Below are positions 32,840-45,577 of a DNA stretch of 64,000 nt, in pieces (positions within the stretch are counted from its first letter, which is position 1; every line of letters starts with the position of its first letter). The notes beneath the pieces are model-generated. The model did no database searches. It was not told where the DNA came from and saw nothing but the letters and a program-made list of their open reading frames with translations. Source of the stretch: Lactifluus volemus. Lineage: Eukaryota; Basidiomycota; Agaricomycetes; Russulales; Russulaceae. The stretch spans positions 30,668 through 94,667 of the forward strand of contig WTXI01000145.1 in assembly GCA_022376515.1 (NCBI GenBank), given 5' to 3'. The position numbers and the translations under genes are program-made.

Positions 32840-33360
32840 GAGGTTGGACATCGAATCAGCAAGGCGTGTGCGGGAACGTTCAAGAACTGGCTGTGATGAA
32901 TTTGAGGCGTGGTGCTCTTGTCGAGTGGAATGGCAGGCATCTTTCTATTAATGACGAGTATGAGAGTGTTGGAGGGAGTTGGGCCATCGCTCTTGTGTAT
33001 GGAAATAAAATTTCTTGAATACAGTTTGAAGAAAATCAAACTGCTACCTTTTGTAGTGTGGAGAAGTAATCAATTTTTGGAGCATGGTTTCGTAACAAAT
33101 CTCTAGTAAGGGGGCAAGAATCGATGCCAGCCTCGTTTACTGGCGCACAGACATGCACTACAGAAGCGTACGTAGCACATGAGCCGACATTGGTCTCGGT
33201 ATTGCAGAGGAGGGCTTGACTGAGAATTATGAGACACAACGCGAGTACTTCAACTACCCCTTGCCATCGCGAGACTCGTGCCAGTGAGTGGAATTAGCAC
33301 TCAGTCAAGTTTGAACATGTGCAGCCGTCAGATTCGAGTGAGCCAGTCATGACGTTTGTT
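32840..33360 (+). repeat. 3' module of peptide gene E
   Basis: Shared 3' block with AATAAA at about 33004. Continues to the foldback at 33361. Confidence 0.65.
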
Positions 33361-33410
33361 AATCCCATTTTCAAATTTGTCCCCTGTCACATGACAAATT
33401 GAATGGGATT
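33361..33410. repeat. Foldback, second copy
   Basis: Same imperfect inverted repeat as 4011-4059, with one extra T in the left arm. Confidence 0.7.
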
Positions 33411-34720
33411 GACAAACATGTGGTCTGACGATGCACCCCTTCAACACAGTATTTCATGATACGATATGTGCGCAGGTGGTGTCATCATAACAGACAGGCA
33501 GTATCCACACGTATCCACACTTCCATCTGCAACATAAAAGCTCGACTTACTCCCGATCACCTTCCTTCCGCTTTCTTTCCTAGGTGTTTATACTTTCTAT
33601 CCACCAAGTTATTTTTCTAACACATCCAACAGGCTCGCCCTCTCGGAAACGACTACCATTTTAATGACTAGATGGTCGACTCACAGCGAAGTCAGACAAT
33701 TATGCAACCTCCCTTGCAATACACATTAAGGGAAATTGCATCAACGGGGCCCCACATGTACAGGACACCTTGGGACATCACGAAAAAAAAAAGAAGACTG
33801 GCCAGCCAATCATGCGACTGTCAGACAGAAAAAAAGAACCAATGGAGGCATGGGTGCAGTTACATGACCACAACCAAGCTACTCACGTCGCATTTCCGCA
33901 TCAGTGGAGCAGAGAACTTTGGTGTCACATGTGCAACACCAGCCAAATGCGGCAGCAGGAAGGGCAATACTGGGACAATCAAAAAACCAAGGAACGTCAT
34001 CGAGTCGACCGAGCGTAGGGGAGTTTGAAAGGAAAGCCAGAAAATGGAAAGGAAGCACGTGAAACGGTGGAAGGACAGCCGCCACGTGAAAGGAGAAACG
34101 AACGCGGGCGGCCACAACGGACAACCACACGAATAGGGTTTGCTGGTCTTCACATTATTCGTAATGTGTCTTATGCTGTTTTCATCGGGGTCAGTCAAAG
34201 CTGCGCCGGTTGAAAAACTCGCCCCCCTTACGATTGCTGGCACGCAGTCGCGCAGGGTTGTCCAGGGTGCTGTCCCCTATGACGGTGGCTTCCCGCGCAG
34301 GTAGTCTGACCGCAATCTGTCTGTGAGAGAGTCAACATCCAACCAATAATGCACAACCACGACGCTTACATGTGAACGACCAGAAAACAAGACGGCACCG
34401 CATGGGTGTTCAGAGTAAGTTGTCACCGTGGTGCACATTCCGCGTCGAAGGGCCTCAAGCGGTTGATAAAAACTTGAAGGTGTAGCGAAGGTCGTCTAAG
34501 TTCCAATCTTCATTTATACCGGATGTACTACTCTCGCCACAGGACCAGACAGACCGTTGAAAGTATGGTGTTACTACTAGTAGTATCGAACAGAAGTGGA
34601 TAAAACACTTGGGTGACCCGTAGACTCGGAGACCGAAAACGCGGTGCTATCAGTTTCATAGGTTGGCAGTCACACTGGACAAGGACAGTGAGTCGAAAGG
34701 GGACGGGACGAGGGCCCGGC
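33411..34720. repeat. Module X, copy 3
   Basis: Closest relative of 4060-5300. It ends with cccggc at 34720, followed by the intact AA site that the TIR transposon occupies in unit B. No reliable gene. Confidence 0.65.
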
Positions 34721-35350
34721 AAGCATTGACTAGGATCTATGACTTGCACCACACGCACCCCACGTAGAATGCAAAAAAAGGGACAGGGTGTTAGTTGAGC
34801 GGTGGCAGGAACTACGCCACATATCGGTGATGACTTTTTTTTTTTTTAGCTCGACGTCAAGGGGGAAGAGCCTGAGATACCCAAGGGGGCGACGGCGGCG
34901 AGCGTGGTAAAGTTTCGGCCAGTGCTGCTCGACTGCCGAATTCGCCAGTGGCGGGATGGGGGATGGGAGCGCTCGGTCTCATCAGGGAACAGCCACTACT
35001 GGAAACGTCTGGGCAACAAAGGGAAGATGGTTTGTTGACAGAGTCTAATTCCGGGGATCGCTGGTGCCATTGCGACGCAAGGGTGGCGGACAACAAGCAA
35101 GCCTGAGGTAAAAAATCTCAGGATCATAATACGAGAGAGAGATGACATTTGTAAGGTCACTGGCAAGAGTCGACACTGGAAGTTTTCATCTACATTTCCG
35201 TTTTGTTGGCAAATTTGAGCGAAATTTTCTGCCCGGCCGGGCCAGCTTGAGCGCCCATGTTAAAAGCAAGGATAGTATCCTGCATCAATATGGCGATGGC
35301 GCTGGTTTCTGACTATACTCCGACAAATTTGAAGATGGTATCCGTGCTGC
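34721..35350. repeat. Module Z, copy 2
   Basis: gcattgactaggatc through caaatttgaagatgg. Related copies are at 15046-15400, 53530-53960 and, inverted, 27480-28070. No protein is seen. Confidence 0.65.
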
Positions 35351-36023
35351 CAGTGGTGTAAGCGTATGATCTGTTATTCCTCACTGGGGGTCGAACTCAG
35401 CCAATCTCGTATGTTATCGTACTGGACCCACGTCTCATATAACCCAGTCTGGTGGTTATCATCCAGTTTTGTTCCAATTCGTGGACCCTATTGTGTAACA
35501 CTCGACCATGACGGAAGGTAATGTTGCTATCAGCAAAGAAGAAAAGCAAACGAATTCCCAGGTCTTCACCTAGTCGTCGTTTCAGGGAAATTGGACATAG
35601 TTTCCAAGTTTCCTAGCTTCATTGATTTTCTGTGGATTTCTCAAGTGTAAAAACCCTGTAAACTAAAATGCTGAAGCGCTGAAGTACTGATGCGCTCGAG
35701 ACCTTGTTTGTGCGCGCCGTATCATGATGGTTGGAGAACGGCGCCCAAGATCACACGTAGGTGGATACAACTAAAAACATCTATTGTATTATGTACATGC
35801 AACATAAACCCCCTCTCGTAACACTATGACGACGCTGTCGTTGGTCATATGTATGTATTAAATGACATCGTAAAATCAGATGTATGAAGCATCGTGCAGA
35901 GAAAAAGCTATAAAAACAGTCCAAACGTTCGTAACATGATGTGGATGCGAGTGTGTGAATGCGTGTGAATGTGTGTCCCATCCGATCCTTTCCAAATCGA
36001 GAGAGCAAGCGAAAAAGCCTTTT
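35350..36023. other. Spacer before the intact protease
   Basis: The first 250 bp (35350-35600) match nothing else here and hold no gene. From about 35610 it parallels 5090-5460 downstream of the broken protease. Confidence 0.5.
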
Positions 36024-37738
36024 TCATAAAAGGTAAAAGAGTGAGGCGATCATGACGCAAAGCAATAACGCGAGGTGCGGAATGGCGTGGGGCAATGCGC
36101 CACTCGAATGTGCGCTTCCCGAGCCCGTGACGCTTGCGCTCACAGAACCGATAGTGGGAGTCGGCACGCCACCTGCGTCAACCAAGCTCTGCGCGTTTGA
36201 CGCCAGTGTGGCAAAGCCGACGGAAGCCGGATTGGCACGGAAGACGCTGTACACGTTCTTCAGGAACGTATCTCCGACGATCCACGCAGGCGAGTTGTTG
36301 TTCGAAGTATACTCGAAAATCGCGCCAAGACATTGCCCATTCGAGAGCTCGGTCAGTTTAAAGTCTGCCGGAGAGATGGACCAACTCTTGCCGCCGAAAG
36401 AGAGGGCGACGTTAACGGTCGTAGAACAAGCTGCGGAAGATTTGTCAGCACACAAAATGGCAAAGAATACTGCCTGGGATAGGGTGGGAATGTAACGACG
36501 TACGATAGGTGTAATATCCTTGATAATTGCCAGTGGCAGGGGAAGAATTGGGAATCTGCGCATATAAGGCACTGACTTGGGCTGCAGGTCCACCAATAAG
36601 CGTTGTTCCCGTATCGATCGCAGCGTACGAGGATGAGCCGGAAGGCAGTGTTATAGATCCAGAATTTACGGTTAGGCTCGTGATTGGAAGGGTCCAGTAT
36701 GAAACCGCATCTGAGGGAACAGATTGAAAATCTATTTGGCCCGTATAGAGAGACGAGTTGGTCGTTCCTGTCAGGAGATATACAATAAGCTCGGGGAGAC
36801 GGCGGAGCGACGCTTGGACCAACCCAACGTGAAAACTCCTCCAGGCTCATTTGGTTGAGGGCTCGACGCGTTCTGGAACCGCGTGAGATGGAAGGCCATG
36901 ACTGGCTCATCAAACACGTTGCCCTGGTACAACGTTTGCCAGAAGGGGGTGGCGCCCGAAGATGCCAGCTGTTGCCAGCCAAGGCCCATGAGTCCTGATA
37001 CGGGCGCACTTAACAGACCACTGGAGATATCGTTGCATACACCTGTGGGGTTTGTTACTTGACAATAAGTGACATGAGCTACTTTAAGGACGTACCAAAG
37101 ACCTGTTTTTGGACCTGAAAGCCGGCCATTTGGACGACATCTGTTGCGAGTGTTCCGCTGGCCTTACCGCTGCCGTACGTGATCGAGAACGGTTGATTGC
37201 TGGAACTAAACGTGGAGGAGGATGAGGATGCATAAGTCTGAATATTATTGCAACCCTGAGTGCATGTCGAGGCGGCAAGCCAGAGGTCTGCGGAGCCTGT
37301 GTCAAGGATGACATCGAACGCGACAGGAGGGGTTCCGATGGCTATTGAACCAAAATAACTGGGCACACAGCCTGTCAGCGGATACTAGGGCTCCGTAGAT
37401 ACGGAATTACCTCGAGTCGATGTTTTGATTGACAATTCTGGCTCAGTGTCAGTGGGTTATGTGCTCACAAGCGGAAAGGGAAAAGGTGCGCACAGGTTGT
37501 AGCCTGAAGAACGCTTCGTGATCTGATGGCGATTGTATTTCCCCTCCAGAAATTCTTTCTGCTGCTTGGCCCATAATCCCCATTCAGTGTCATTGCGAGG
37601 GTCTGCCACACGACGGAGGATGGGGACGTGCAGACTACGGGAAGACGGTTGATCACGAGACGTGGGCACAGCCAGCGCATGACCGACGGTGAGTAGCAAG
37701 CTCAAGGCAATGGAAGGTTGGAAGGCATCGAGACGCAT
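36024..37738 (-). CDS. Pepsin-type (A1) aspartic protease, secreted
   Basis: Cleaves peptide bonds with two catalytic aspartates. Exons on the minus strand: 37738-37494, 37437-37411, 37358-37096, 37042-36824, 36767-36504 and 36430-36024; introns of 52-73 nt, all GT-AG. These total 1425 nt with a single open frame (474 residues). It starts with a signal peptide (MRLDAFQPSIALSLLLTVGHALA) and a propeptide. It then has YFGSIAIGTPP, the first active site DTGSADLW, ITYGSG (the flap), and the second site AAIDTGTTLIGG. The end is Ser/Gly-rich followed by a hydrophobic tail (ALLLCVMIASLFYLL), which suggests a GPI or membrane anchor at the cell surface. It is the intact sister of 5401-7137 and closes the duplicated array. 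Substrate is unknown. Confidence 0.9.
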
Positions 37739-37815
37739 GGCTTCCAGGAAGAAGATTAACTGAGGTTTCGGGAAGCTAAGGGTAGAGGGGGGGGTTGGGA
37801 TCAAAACAGGAGGAC

Positions 37816-37824
37816 TAATATATA
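37816..37824 (-). promoter_or_regulatory. TATA box of the intact protease
   Basis: TATATATTA on the minus strand, about 80 nt before the ATG at 37738. The matching stretch is deleted upstream of the broken copy. Confidence 0.6.
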
Positions 37825-37919
37825 AAGGCGAAAAAGGCTGTTCGGAGAAAATAAGTCGGCCAGCAAAAGACGGAAGAAGCAGGGCCGGCCTGCGCAGCAG
37901 ATGAGAGATCAATGACGAG

Positions 37920-38909
37920 GCGTATCGCCCCCCATAAAATACGATTGATTCGTCATTTGACCGTCCGTGGTCAAGGTTTAGATCACCCGAGCGTCATCAC
38001 CATGACAAGGTTGCTACTCCACGTGATCCTACCACCTCCCTCACCGTCCTTCCCACTTCACACTTTTCAAGCTTATGCCTTTGCCTTTCCACCGTATGTA
38101 GCCATGTGAATGCACCATGCTTCATCCCAGCTGCGCATTGCCGACCTCACGGCACCGCGCTGCTGCGCAGCTGCACGTGCTCAATCAACTATATGATCGC
38201 CGGACCGCCGGTTATTTCTTTATGCGCCTTCGCGTGCCACCCCCGGGTTGCCCGGCTTGTGAGCGCATGTAAGTTGGGCACACGAAGACGTATGATTTTT
38301 TTTTGTTCATTTTTTTTTGGGATTTTGCCAACACATCATTGTCTAGGTTTGCAACCAAATGGGTCTTAATAGGAAAATCTCTTGCTGTAACTTCTGGCCA
38401 CGAGGTTCCTCCGAAAGGTGCCGGAGAACGTAATCATGTGCTTATCGTACAGCAGCCGAGAGAAGGGATACAAACCTGTGCAGATCAGCTTCACCTAGTA
38501 CTGGACTGGACTGAATACGGTTCTGACTTCCATCAGTCAGTGGTAAATTTCGGCCCAGGTTCCGGTCTCATCATTCCAGTGCACTGCCACACTTGTAACA
38601 ACTAACAAACGGTACGTCTGCAAATGACAAATCATGAGACTGACCAAGCAATTACGTAGTATGCATATACGACGAGCATGGCAGCAATCATTCCATCTCC
38701 AATAGGCTTGGATACAGCATTGTTACAGGTGCTACCATATCTCAGTAGGTTCCTTCGGCAACCTTTACGAACAACATATACGCTCATACGGTTATCATTT
38801 ATGTTCGCGGATCAGGTGCTTAGAGACTCGGATGAAAACAATAAAATTAGAATAATACAGTCGAATACAATGACAGGGAACGCAAAATCAACTGAGCCAA
38901 ACGAGCAAC
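37920..38909. other. Intergenic, no gene seen
   Basis: Short open frames occur on + but none has homology, splice logic or composition that suggests a gene. It marks the change from accessory repeats to ordinary gene order. Confidence 0.5.
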
Positions 38910-39495
38910 TCACGAACGCTCGCCACGTAGACGGCGCGCAAGAGCAAGATCTTTTGGCTGGATGGTAACACGTTTCGCGTGGATGGCAGCAAGATTGGTA
39001 TCCTCAAAGAGGGAAACGAGGTAGGCTTCTGCAGCCTCTTGCAAGGCCATAACAGCAGACGATTGGAAACGCAAGTCGGTCTGTAGGGTACGATGAGCCC
39101 AAGTCTTAGACTCGAACACGAAAATCTGCTAACCTTGAAGTCCTGCGCAATTTCGCGCACAAGACGTTGGAAGGGGAGCTTCCGGATGAGAAGCTCGGTC
39201 GATTTTTGGTAACGACGAATCTCGCGGAGTGCGACCGTTCCGGGACGGAAGCGATGAGGCTTCTTCACACCACCCGTGGTGGCCTACAAGGCACATGGCT
39301 TAAGTCGGTGGATGAATGACAACGAGAATGTTACTCACAGCAGCAGTCTTACGTGCTGCAGACTTTGCAGCGAGCTGCTTACGCGGGGCCTTGCCTAGAA
39401 AGGGGAACCAATAGGACAATCGAAGATAATTTGAGAGAGAAAGTGAAACACTCACCACCGGTGGATTTGCGAGCCGTTTGCTTGGTACGAGCCAT
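38910..39495 (-). CDS. Histone H3 (copy 1)
   Basis: Core nucleosome histone. Exons 39495-39456, 39394-39339, 39283-39134 and 39080-38910 give 138 residues. The N-terminus [19 protein letters not shown] and the core ([33 protein letters not shown]) are clear. The tail has two more residues than canonical animal H3: K-S-A-A-R-K where the canonical has K-A-A-R-K, and T-A-A-A-T-T before GG where the canonical has S-A-P-A-T. The second difference lies at the exon 2/3 junction. Divergently transcribed from H4 with 322 bp between ATGs, the usual way to co-regulate the pair in S phase. Confidence 0.95.
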
Positions 39496-39817
39496 TAAGG
39501 TTTAAGTCGAATTGAGTGACAAGAGAAATCTCGGGTGTGTTTTAGGATGGGGTGAAATTGCGAGTGGGAATCGGCTTAGCACGTTCCGTATTTATATTTA
39601 CGCGAATGGCGCGCGTGAGGAACGCGTCGATGCATCACGTGTTTGTGTGGTCACGTCAACAAAGGGTGATCAACAAAACTTTAATTTCACCACGTGAACG
39701 TGTCGCCGCCCCTATTTAACCCAAAGCCACGCCTTATCGGTCAATTGTCTGACTCGTCTCACCCACGGACTCAACACACATTACTTCTCAACCTTTTTGA
39801 ATAACTCTTAATCAAAT
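39496..39817. promoter_or_regulatory. Bidirectional H3/H4 promoter, pair 1
   Basis: 322 bp between the divergent ATGs. It contains A/T-rich TATA-like stretches near each gene (tatttatattta at about 39589; ctatttaaccc at about 39711). Confidence 0.65.
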
Positions 39818-40249
<432 letters not shown>

Positions 40250-42767
40250 GCACTGCGCATGCCGGGCTTGACGTGCATTTTGTATTGCTATTGTAATCAT
40301 AATTATTTGCTACCCCCCTTTGTTCTTCTGTGTTTGAGTTTGGGCGTCTGTTGCGGTCAAGTTATCTGTCCTAGGGCTTATCGGGGGGTGGGCGCACTAA
40401 TAGGCTATATCTGTGATGTCTAAGGTGCCCACCATCAGGAATCGATAACTTTTGGCCGGTGGTACCAGTTCTATGCCATGTTCTCGACCCTCGCCAGTTT
40501 CTGATTTCAAACATCCCGAGTCGTGGTTGAGAGTGACATTGTTAGCTGACATCGCGGAACATTGATTTCACTACTCAGCCAAGGGAATGGGCTTCGCAGA
40601 ATCAGTGGGGAAAGAAGACCCTGTTGAGCCCCGACTCTAGTTTGACATTGTGAAAAGACAGAGGGTGTGGGAACGGGCTGTCAGGGCAATGAATTAACTC
40701 CACACTCATGGAGAAGGCGAAATTGCGAGTGAACATCCGTCAACCACGCAGTAAAGAATTGTGACCTATTTGGCTTTTGTATGTTAACAACTTGCGAAAG
40801 TTGACGGTCCTCAAAATCGCCTCCTCACCTGAGAAGTCCAACACGGTTTTCTTGATTGCAAATGCACCATTCCCTTTTCTTGGTATGTTCGGACTCGGTT
40901 ACAATTCGTGTTTCTCACTTTTCAAACTTGCATAAAAAAGCGAATCTAATGAAGAACACGATGGCGAGGTACAATGACGACGACAAACGAACAGGATGAA
41001 GCGTTGGACAGTGAGATCATATGGTACATTTCATCTGAAACAACGTAGTAAGTATACATGGTGACTTCCCTACGTTCGACTTCCTACACAAAGACGCCGA
41101 AAAAGCATACAAACAACTCAAGAAAAGGGGGTTGTATATATATAACACCCTGCGTGCGAGAAACACCGACAGGAAACGGATCCATCCAAAGAACTATCAG
41201 TCATCGCTTGCTGGAGCCACAGTTGCCGGTCAACTTGAAGTATCGCTGAGATGTCAAATGTTCAAAAACAGATGGCAACTCTATTTGTGATGCGGAAGAC
41301 CTTGTCGTGCTCAAAAATCACAAAAAGGCGGTGGCTCCTTCTCCCTCTGCCTCTGGAAAGAAAGAAAGACCTCGATTTGACTGCCACATTATTCCCTTCC
41401 AAAAAACGGGAGATATAAACGCTGCGATGTTGTCAACAAAAAGGAAGAGGATTCGTGACGAAATCTCGTATTAGTTAATGTACGACTAAATTTGGTTTTC
41501 TTACCAATAACAAAGAATTTGTCCCCATAACTGCCAATCACCGCAGGCCGCAAGCAAGGTGGCTGGCGACAACGTCTAGTTAACAATTTGTCAGCATACA
41601 AAGGTAACTTAGTTTAGTGCCAGCACCCGATCGGTTCATAACCAATGCAGCGAACAGGTGGTTAGGGCCCGCTCGTCCTCACCTCAGCATTGGTATCAGA
41701 TATGTCAAATCGGGTGAGCAAAGAGTGCAGTGCGACGTGCAACTTCACCAGTTCACCGGTCTACTTGGCCATATCATGATGCTTGACGCCCTACTACGCC
41801 AAGTTGAAACACAAAATTGTGACTCGAAGGGCAGACTCGTGATGATAAAATTCCAAATAGTGCTCATTCTGTAACGGCCAGACGTTGCACCAGAGCGGCA
41901 ATCTATATTGAAGGCTAACATTGTGTCTGCAAAGGTACAGTATATTTCTCGAATGATCTTGGCTAGGGAGGGCTCAACACCTTACCCAGACGGTCGCAGG
42001 CGTGCCAAAAATGATCCTCGATCCTATGGGATGTATTCTCTCAGTTCTGGTCATTCGGCTATTGCCCCGAGACCTTCCTAATAACAGAGGACAAAAGAAA
42101 GGATCAATTCTTGAGAGAAGCACGGCGAGCTTGGTGGGCTATATACTGGGAAGCATCAGTGTATATGTGCGTACAGTACGTTCAAAGCTGTTCATGCATG
42201 TTAGAACTGCAAGTTAACTGAACGTGAGTCGAAGCGCTGGGCAGCTAAGATATATTTCCAGAGGGTACATTAAATGCCTAGAGTGGTAAATGCGGAGCGC
42301 TTTCTACCGCTCCATTATAGAGAGAATGGTAAAATCTGAATATCTGAATTTCCGACTCGATTCCGAGTGGCAACATGGCGCCCTCCGTCATGATTCCGAT
42401 CGATCACTTTACGTATCGGAAGCTTTCATTAGTACCGCGTTTATCCATATGAAGACGGATTACGATAAACGTCTCTCCTCTCCCCTGGATATCCCACACC
42501 TCGCATCACGGCACTCTGCCAGTGAAAGTATCAATGAGGCTCCTTTTTCTTTCCCAAACCTTGAGGTCCGCTTAATCGGCGCCGTGATTTGTACGGTATA
42601 ACAACCAATTCGCGCTTACTTTCTTCCCATCGTCCCATCACCCACCGTTATGAGTAAAGAACGAATTCAGGACGACCTTGAACACGGCCCTCGACCATCT
42701 TTTCCTCGTGGTACAGAAGTCTTTTACTAGTCTGCTGAGGGCCAATCTCATCTCCATCTGAATAGCA
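40250..42767. other. Long stretch without a recognised gene
   Basis: Only short frames, none with recognisable motifs or convincing splice chains. It includes A-rich and microsatellite-poor sequence. It may hold a non-coding transcript or diverged repeat, but nothing supports one. Confidence 0.45.
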
Positions 42768-44840
42768 GTGCCTTCACGTTCGGTCACATTGGCCGTCGAT
42801 GGATCTCCAATTCCCCCTCGTATCTCTTCACGTTCAGCCACTTTCGATGTATCCTCGATTCCCCATGGTACTAGCCCATCACAGTGTGCGCAAACTGACA
42901 ATGACGACGCACACGTCGAAGTGAACGCCTCGCCTGGTGGGTTGCCGGATTAGACTGTACTTTCTCTATGTGTCCACTCACCACTCACCCAAGATGATGA
43001 CGCGATCCCTGGTGCGCGAGCTTCGATGAACAATCGGCGGCGCATGAATGAACAGCCCACCTCCTACGGCAACCCGTCTGCCAAGATCTGGGGACTTTAT
43101 CTCTCTCAAGCAGAGAAGACTGACAAGGGGCTCTTAGAGACCTGGTCCGACATTACAAATGGGGTGCTAATATTGGTGAGTCGATTTCTTTCAAAGTAGT
43201 CGCCGAGATCGTACTGAAGACCAGACTCTGGTCAGGCCGGTCTTTTCTCCGCAACGGTGGCTGCCTTCATTACTATTCTCAGCTTCCCACTCTTGCAACG
43301 CAATCCAACCGACTCCACCAATCTCCTCCTTACCCAAATCTCCCAGCAGTTGGCTGCGCTCTCCAACGGAACAACCCTGTCGACGCAGTTGATTGCCAGT
43401 ATTCCAGATCAATCTTCCTTCACACCCACTGCGTCTGCTGTGCGCGTGAACGTGCTGTGGTTCGTCAGCCTCGCCCTGACCACACTGTCCGCACTATGGG
43501 CAACTCTCATGCAGCAATGGAGCCGCAGATATGTGCTAGCTGCGGATCGGCCATATGTACCTCAGAATCGTGCGCAGCTTCGTATGTTCTTTGCCGAGGG
43601 CGTGTGGAAATTTGGTCTCGGGGCAGCGGTCAAAATACTTCCCGCATTCCTACATCTGTCGTTTCTTGTTTTCTACGTCGGGTTGGTTGAATTCCTCTTC
43701 CCCGTCAATCGCATCGTCGCCTATTGCTTGCTTGCGGTGCTCATTATCGGGCTCGCATTATATGTGGTGCTTAGCGTCATGCCATTATACTACCCCAATT
43801 CGCCATATCAAACCCCGCTTTCGTCATTCCTCTGGTTCGTAAAGGCATCTGCACCCCTAGTCAAGGATTGGTTCCGTCGCAAGACCGACGTTATACGAGA
43901 ACGCCGGATGAACATTTCGCTGGGTATGCGCCGAGGGCTCGAGAGGGCGGCGTTCGGTCTCGATTGGGCAAGGGACGCGCGCGCGCTGCGTTGGACGCTA
44001 ATTACCCTGGATGGAGACTACGAGCTGGAGGAGGAGTTCCTCAATGCACTCCCGGGCGCTTTCAAAGTCTCGACAAGCCAACACTATTCAATGGGTCTCG
44101 GAAAGAGGATGCACAAATCTATCAATAAGGTTACGCACGAACTACTCATAACATGCTCAAGTAATCTTCTCCCCGAACATATAAGAAGACAACGTCTTGC
44201 CGCCTGCCTCGGAGCTATCTGGTGTTTCCCAGAGACTGCCAAACGTCACTGTGATGCGATTTGGGACCAGTGGGCCGAGATAACAAACGACCCATGGGCA
44301 CAAGTCTCAACTGAGGCATGGACAAATGCAGTGAACTCGGTCACGGAGTCGAACCCTCTCATCGCGTTTCATGCCCACTGTGTTCAGGCAATAATCGCCG
44401 CGATGTGGTGCAGTGGACGGTGGCTCTGTCCCGAATCCGAGGCATCCCCACTCCTTCAGCGTCAACTGGATGCTTCCTGCGTCGTCATGCGGGAATATTT
44501 CACTGGAAATAGGGACCACCTACAGCTCGCGGTGGCTGCCAACTTGTTGTCCAACGCCCTCCAGTTGTTGTCGCGGATGGAGGCCGGCTCTGACGTGCTT
44601 CACCTCAAGGCGGTCATGGACGTGATTTGTGACGGCCTGGATGTGTCGGACGTACCAGATGATTTGAAGGCCCGGTTCGTTGATCGTGCCGAGGTTATGA
44701 CAGCATATGACCCCGTGCAAGACGTGGCACCCGACTCTCATCATCGACACCGCGCGCTCGACCTTGATGGCGCGTGGACGAAGGTTTTTAGGTCTGGTCA
44801 CATTCAATCTGAGTCTACCATAGTCGAGGGGTCGTTATGA
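42768..44840 (+). CDS. DUF6535-type membrane protein
   Basis: Fungal membrane protein of unknown function. Exons 42768-42936, 42994-43175 and 43236-44840 (introns GTGGGT...CCAAG and GTGAGT...GTCAG) join in frame to 651 residues. The domain start is typical: KIWGLYLSQAEKTDKGLLETWSD...GVLIL, then the exon junction, then AGLFSATVAAFI (first membrane segment). A loop with repeats of Leu/Asn follows, then NVLWFVSLALTTLSALWATL (second), and LSFLVFYVGLVEFLF and YCLLAVLIIGLALYVVLSVM (third and fourth). The C-terminal half is soluble and ends near EGSL. The start at 42768 is the only ATG upstream that splices into the domain. Not repetitive here; neighbours give no clue to its job. Confidence 0.85.
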
Positions 44841-45577
44841 AAAATCAAGATATGATGGGTTACGAGAGGACATATGACTGGAAACGTTCTACTGATTGTA
44901 TTTCGTGTAAACGATCTTGAAATTAGCTTAGGCTAAACTAGTGTATGTAGTCGTCACATAGTTTCTTTGGCAAATGCATCATTCTCGGTCTTAGCTGAAA
45001 TGAGGCACTAATTGAGCGCAAAATACTGGAGGCGAAGTGAGATTTCTACCATCAGCTTTCGAGCCGCGAGGGAGACGGGGTGGTGGGGCTGAGGAGAAAA
45101 TGCACTTTACACGCGTCCTAACTTAGTATGGGGATAGTGTAGAGACTCAGGTACGGTAGCTCCCCACCAACGAGAGCTTTGACTATAGCGTGATGTCATT
45201 GGAATCACTGACAGTCAATAATGACTCAATATATGTCCTCCCAGCGCGTACAAGTGGTGTTGGTGAGCGCGAGGATCGGTGTGGATACCGGTAGGCTACA
45301 TGCGTGGTCAGTAAGCAGTTTAGTGGCAGTTATGGCGTTTAGTCTTGGGGGGCTGACGGGGTTCGAAGGTGCCAGCGACTCGGAGGAGGTAGAGGTAGCG
45401 GTCGTTGCACCAGTAACTGTGGTGGTACTGTATGGTCCGTCAACCCCAAATTCAGATTCAATCACGTGACGAGGGTTAATTGGTTACTGTTACTGTAGTT
45501 ACCACCCGCTGATCATGGACTTCAACTTGGTCAAATTGTTCTGGGCATGGCATGTCCACATATGATAGAATTTCAAC
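44841..45577. other. Intergenic, no gene seen
   Basis: One 82-codon frame (45221-45469) overlaps an equal-length antisense frame; both look like chance. Nothing else. Confidence 0.45.

Noticed and set aside
35370..35500. tRNA-like boxes (ggtcgaactc, ctggtggttatcatc)
   Set aside because: Box spacing does not fit a tRNA and no cloverleaf can be drawn; at best a very old tRNA-derived repeat.
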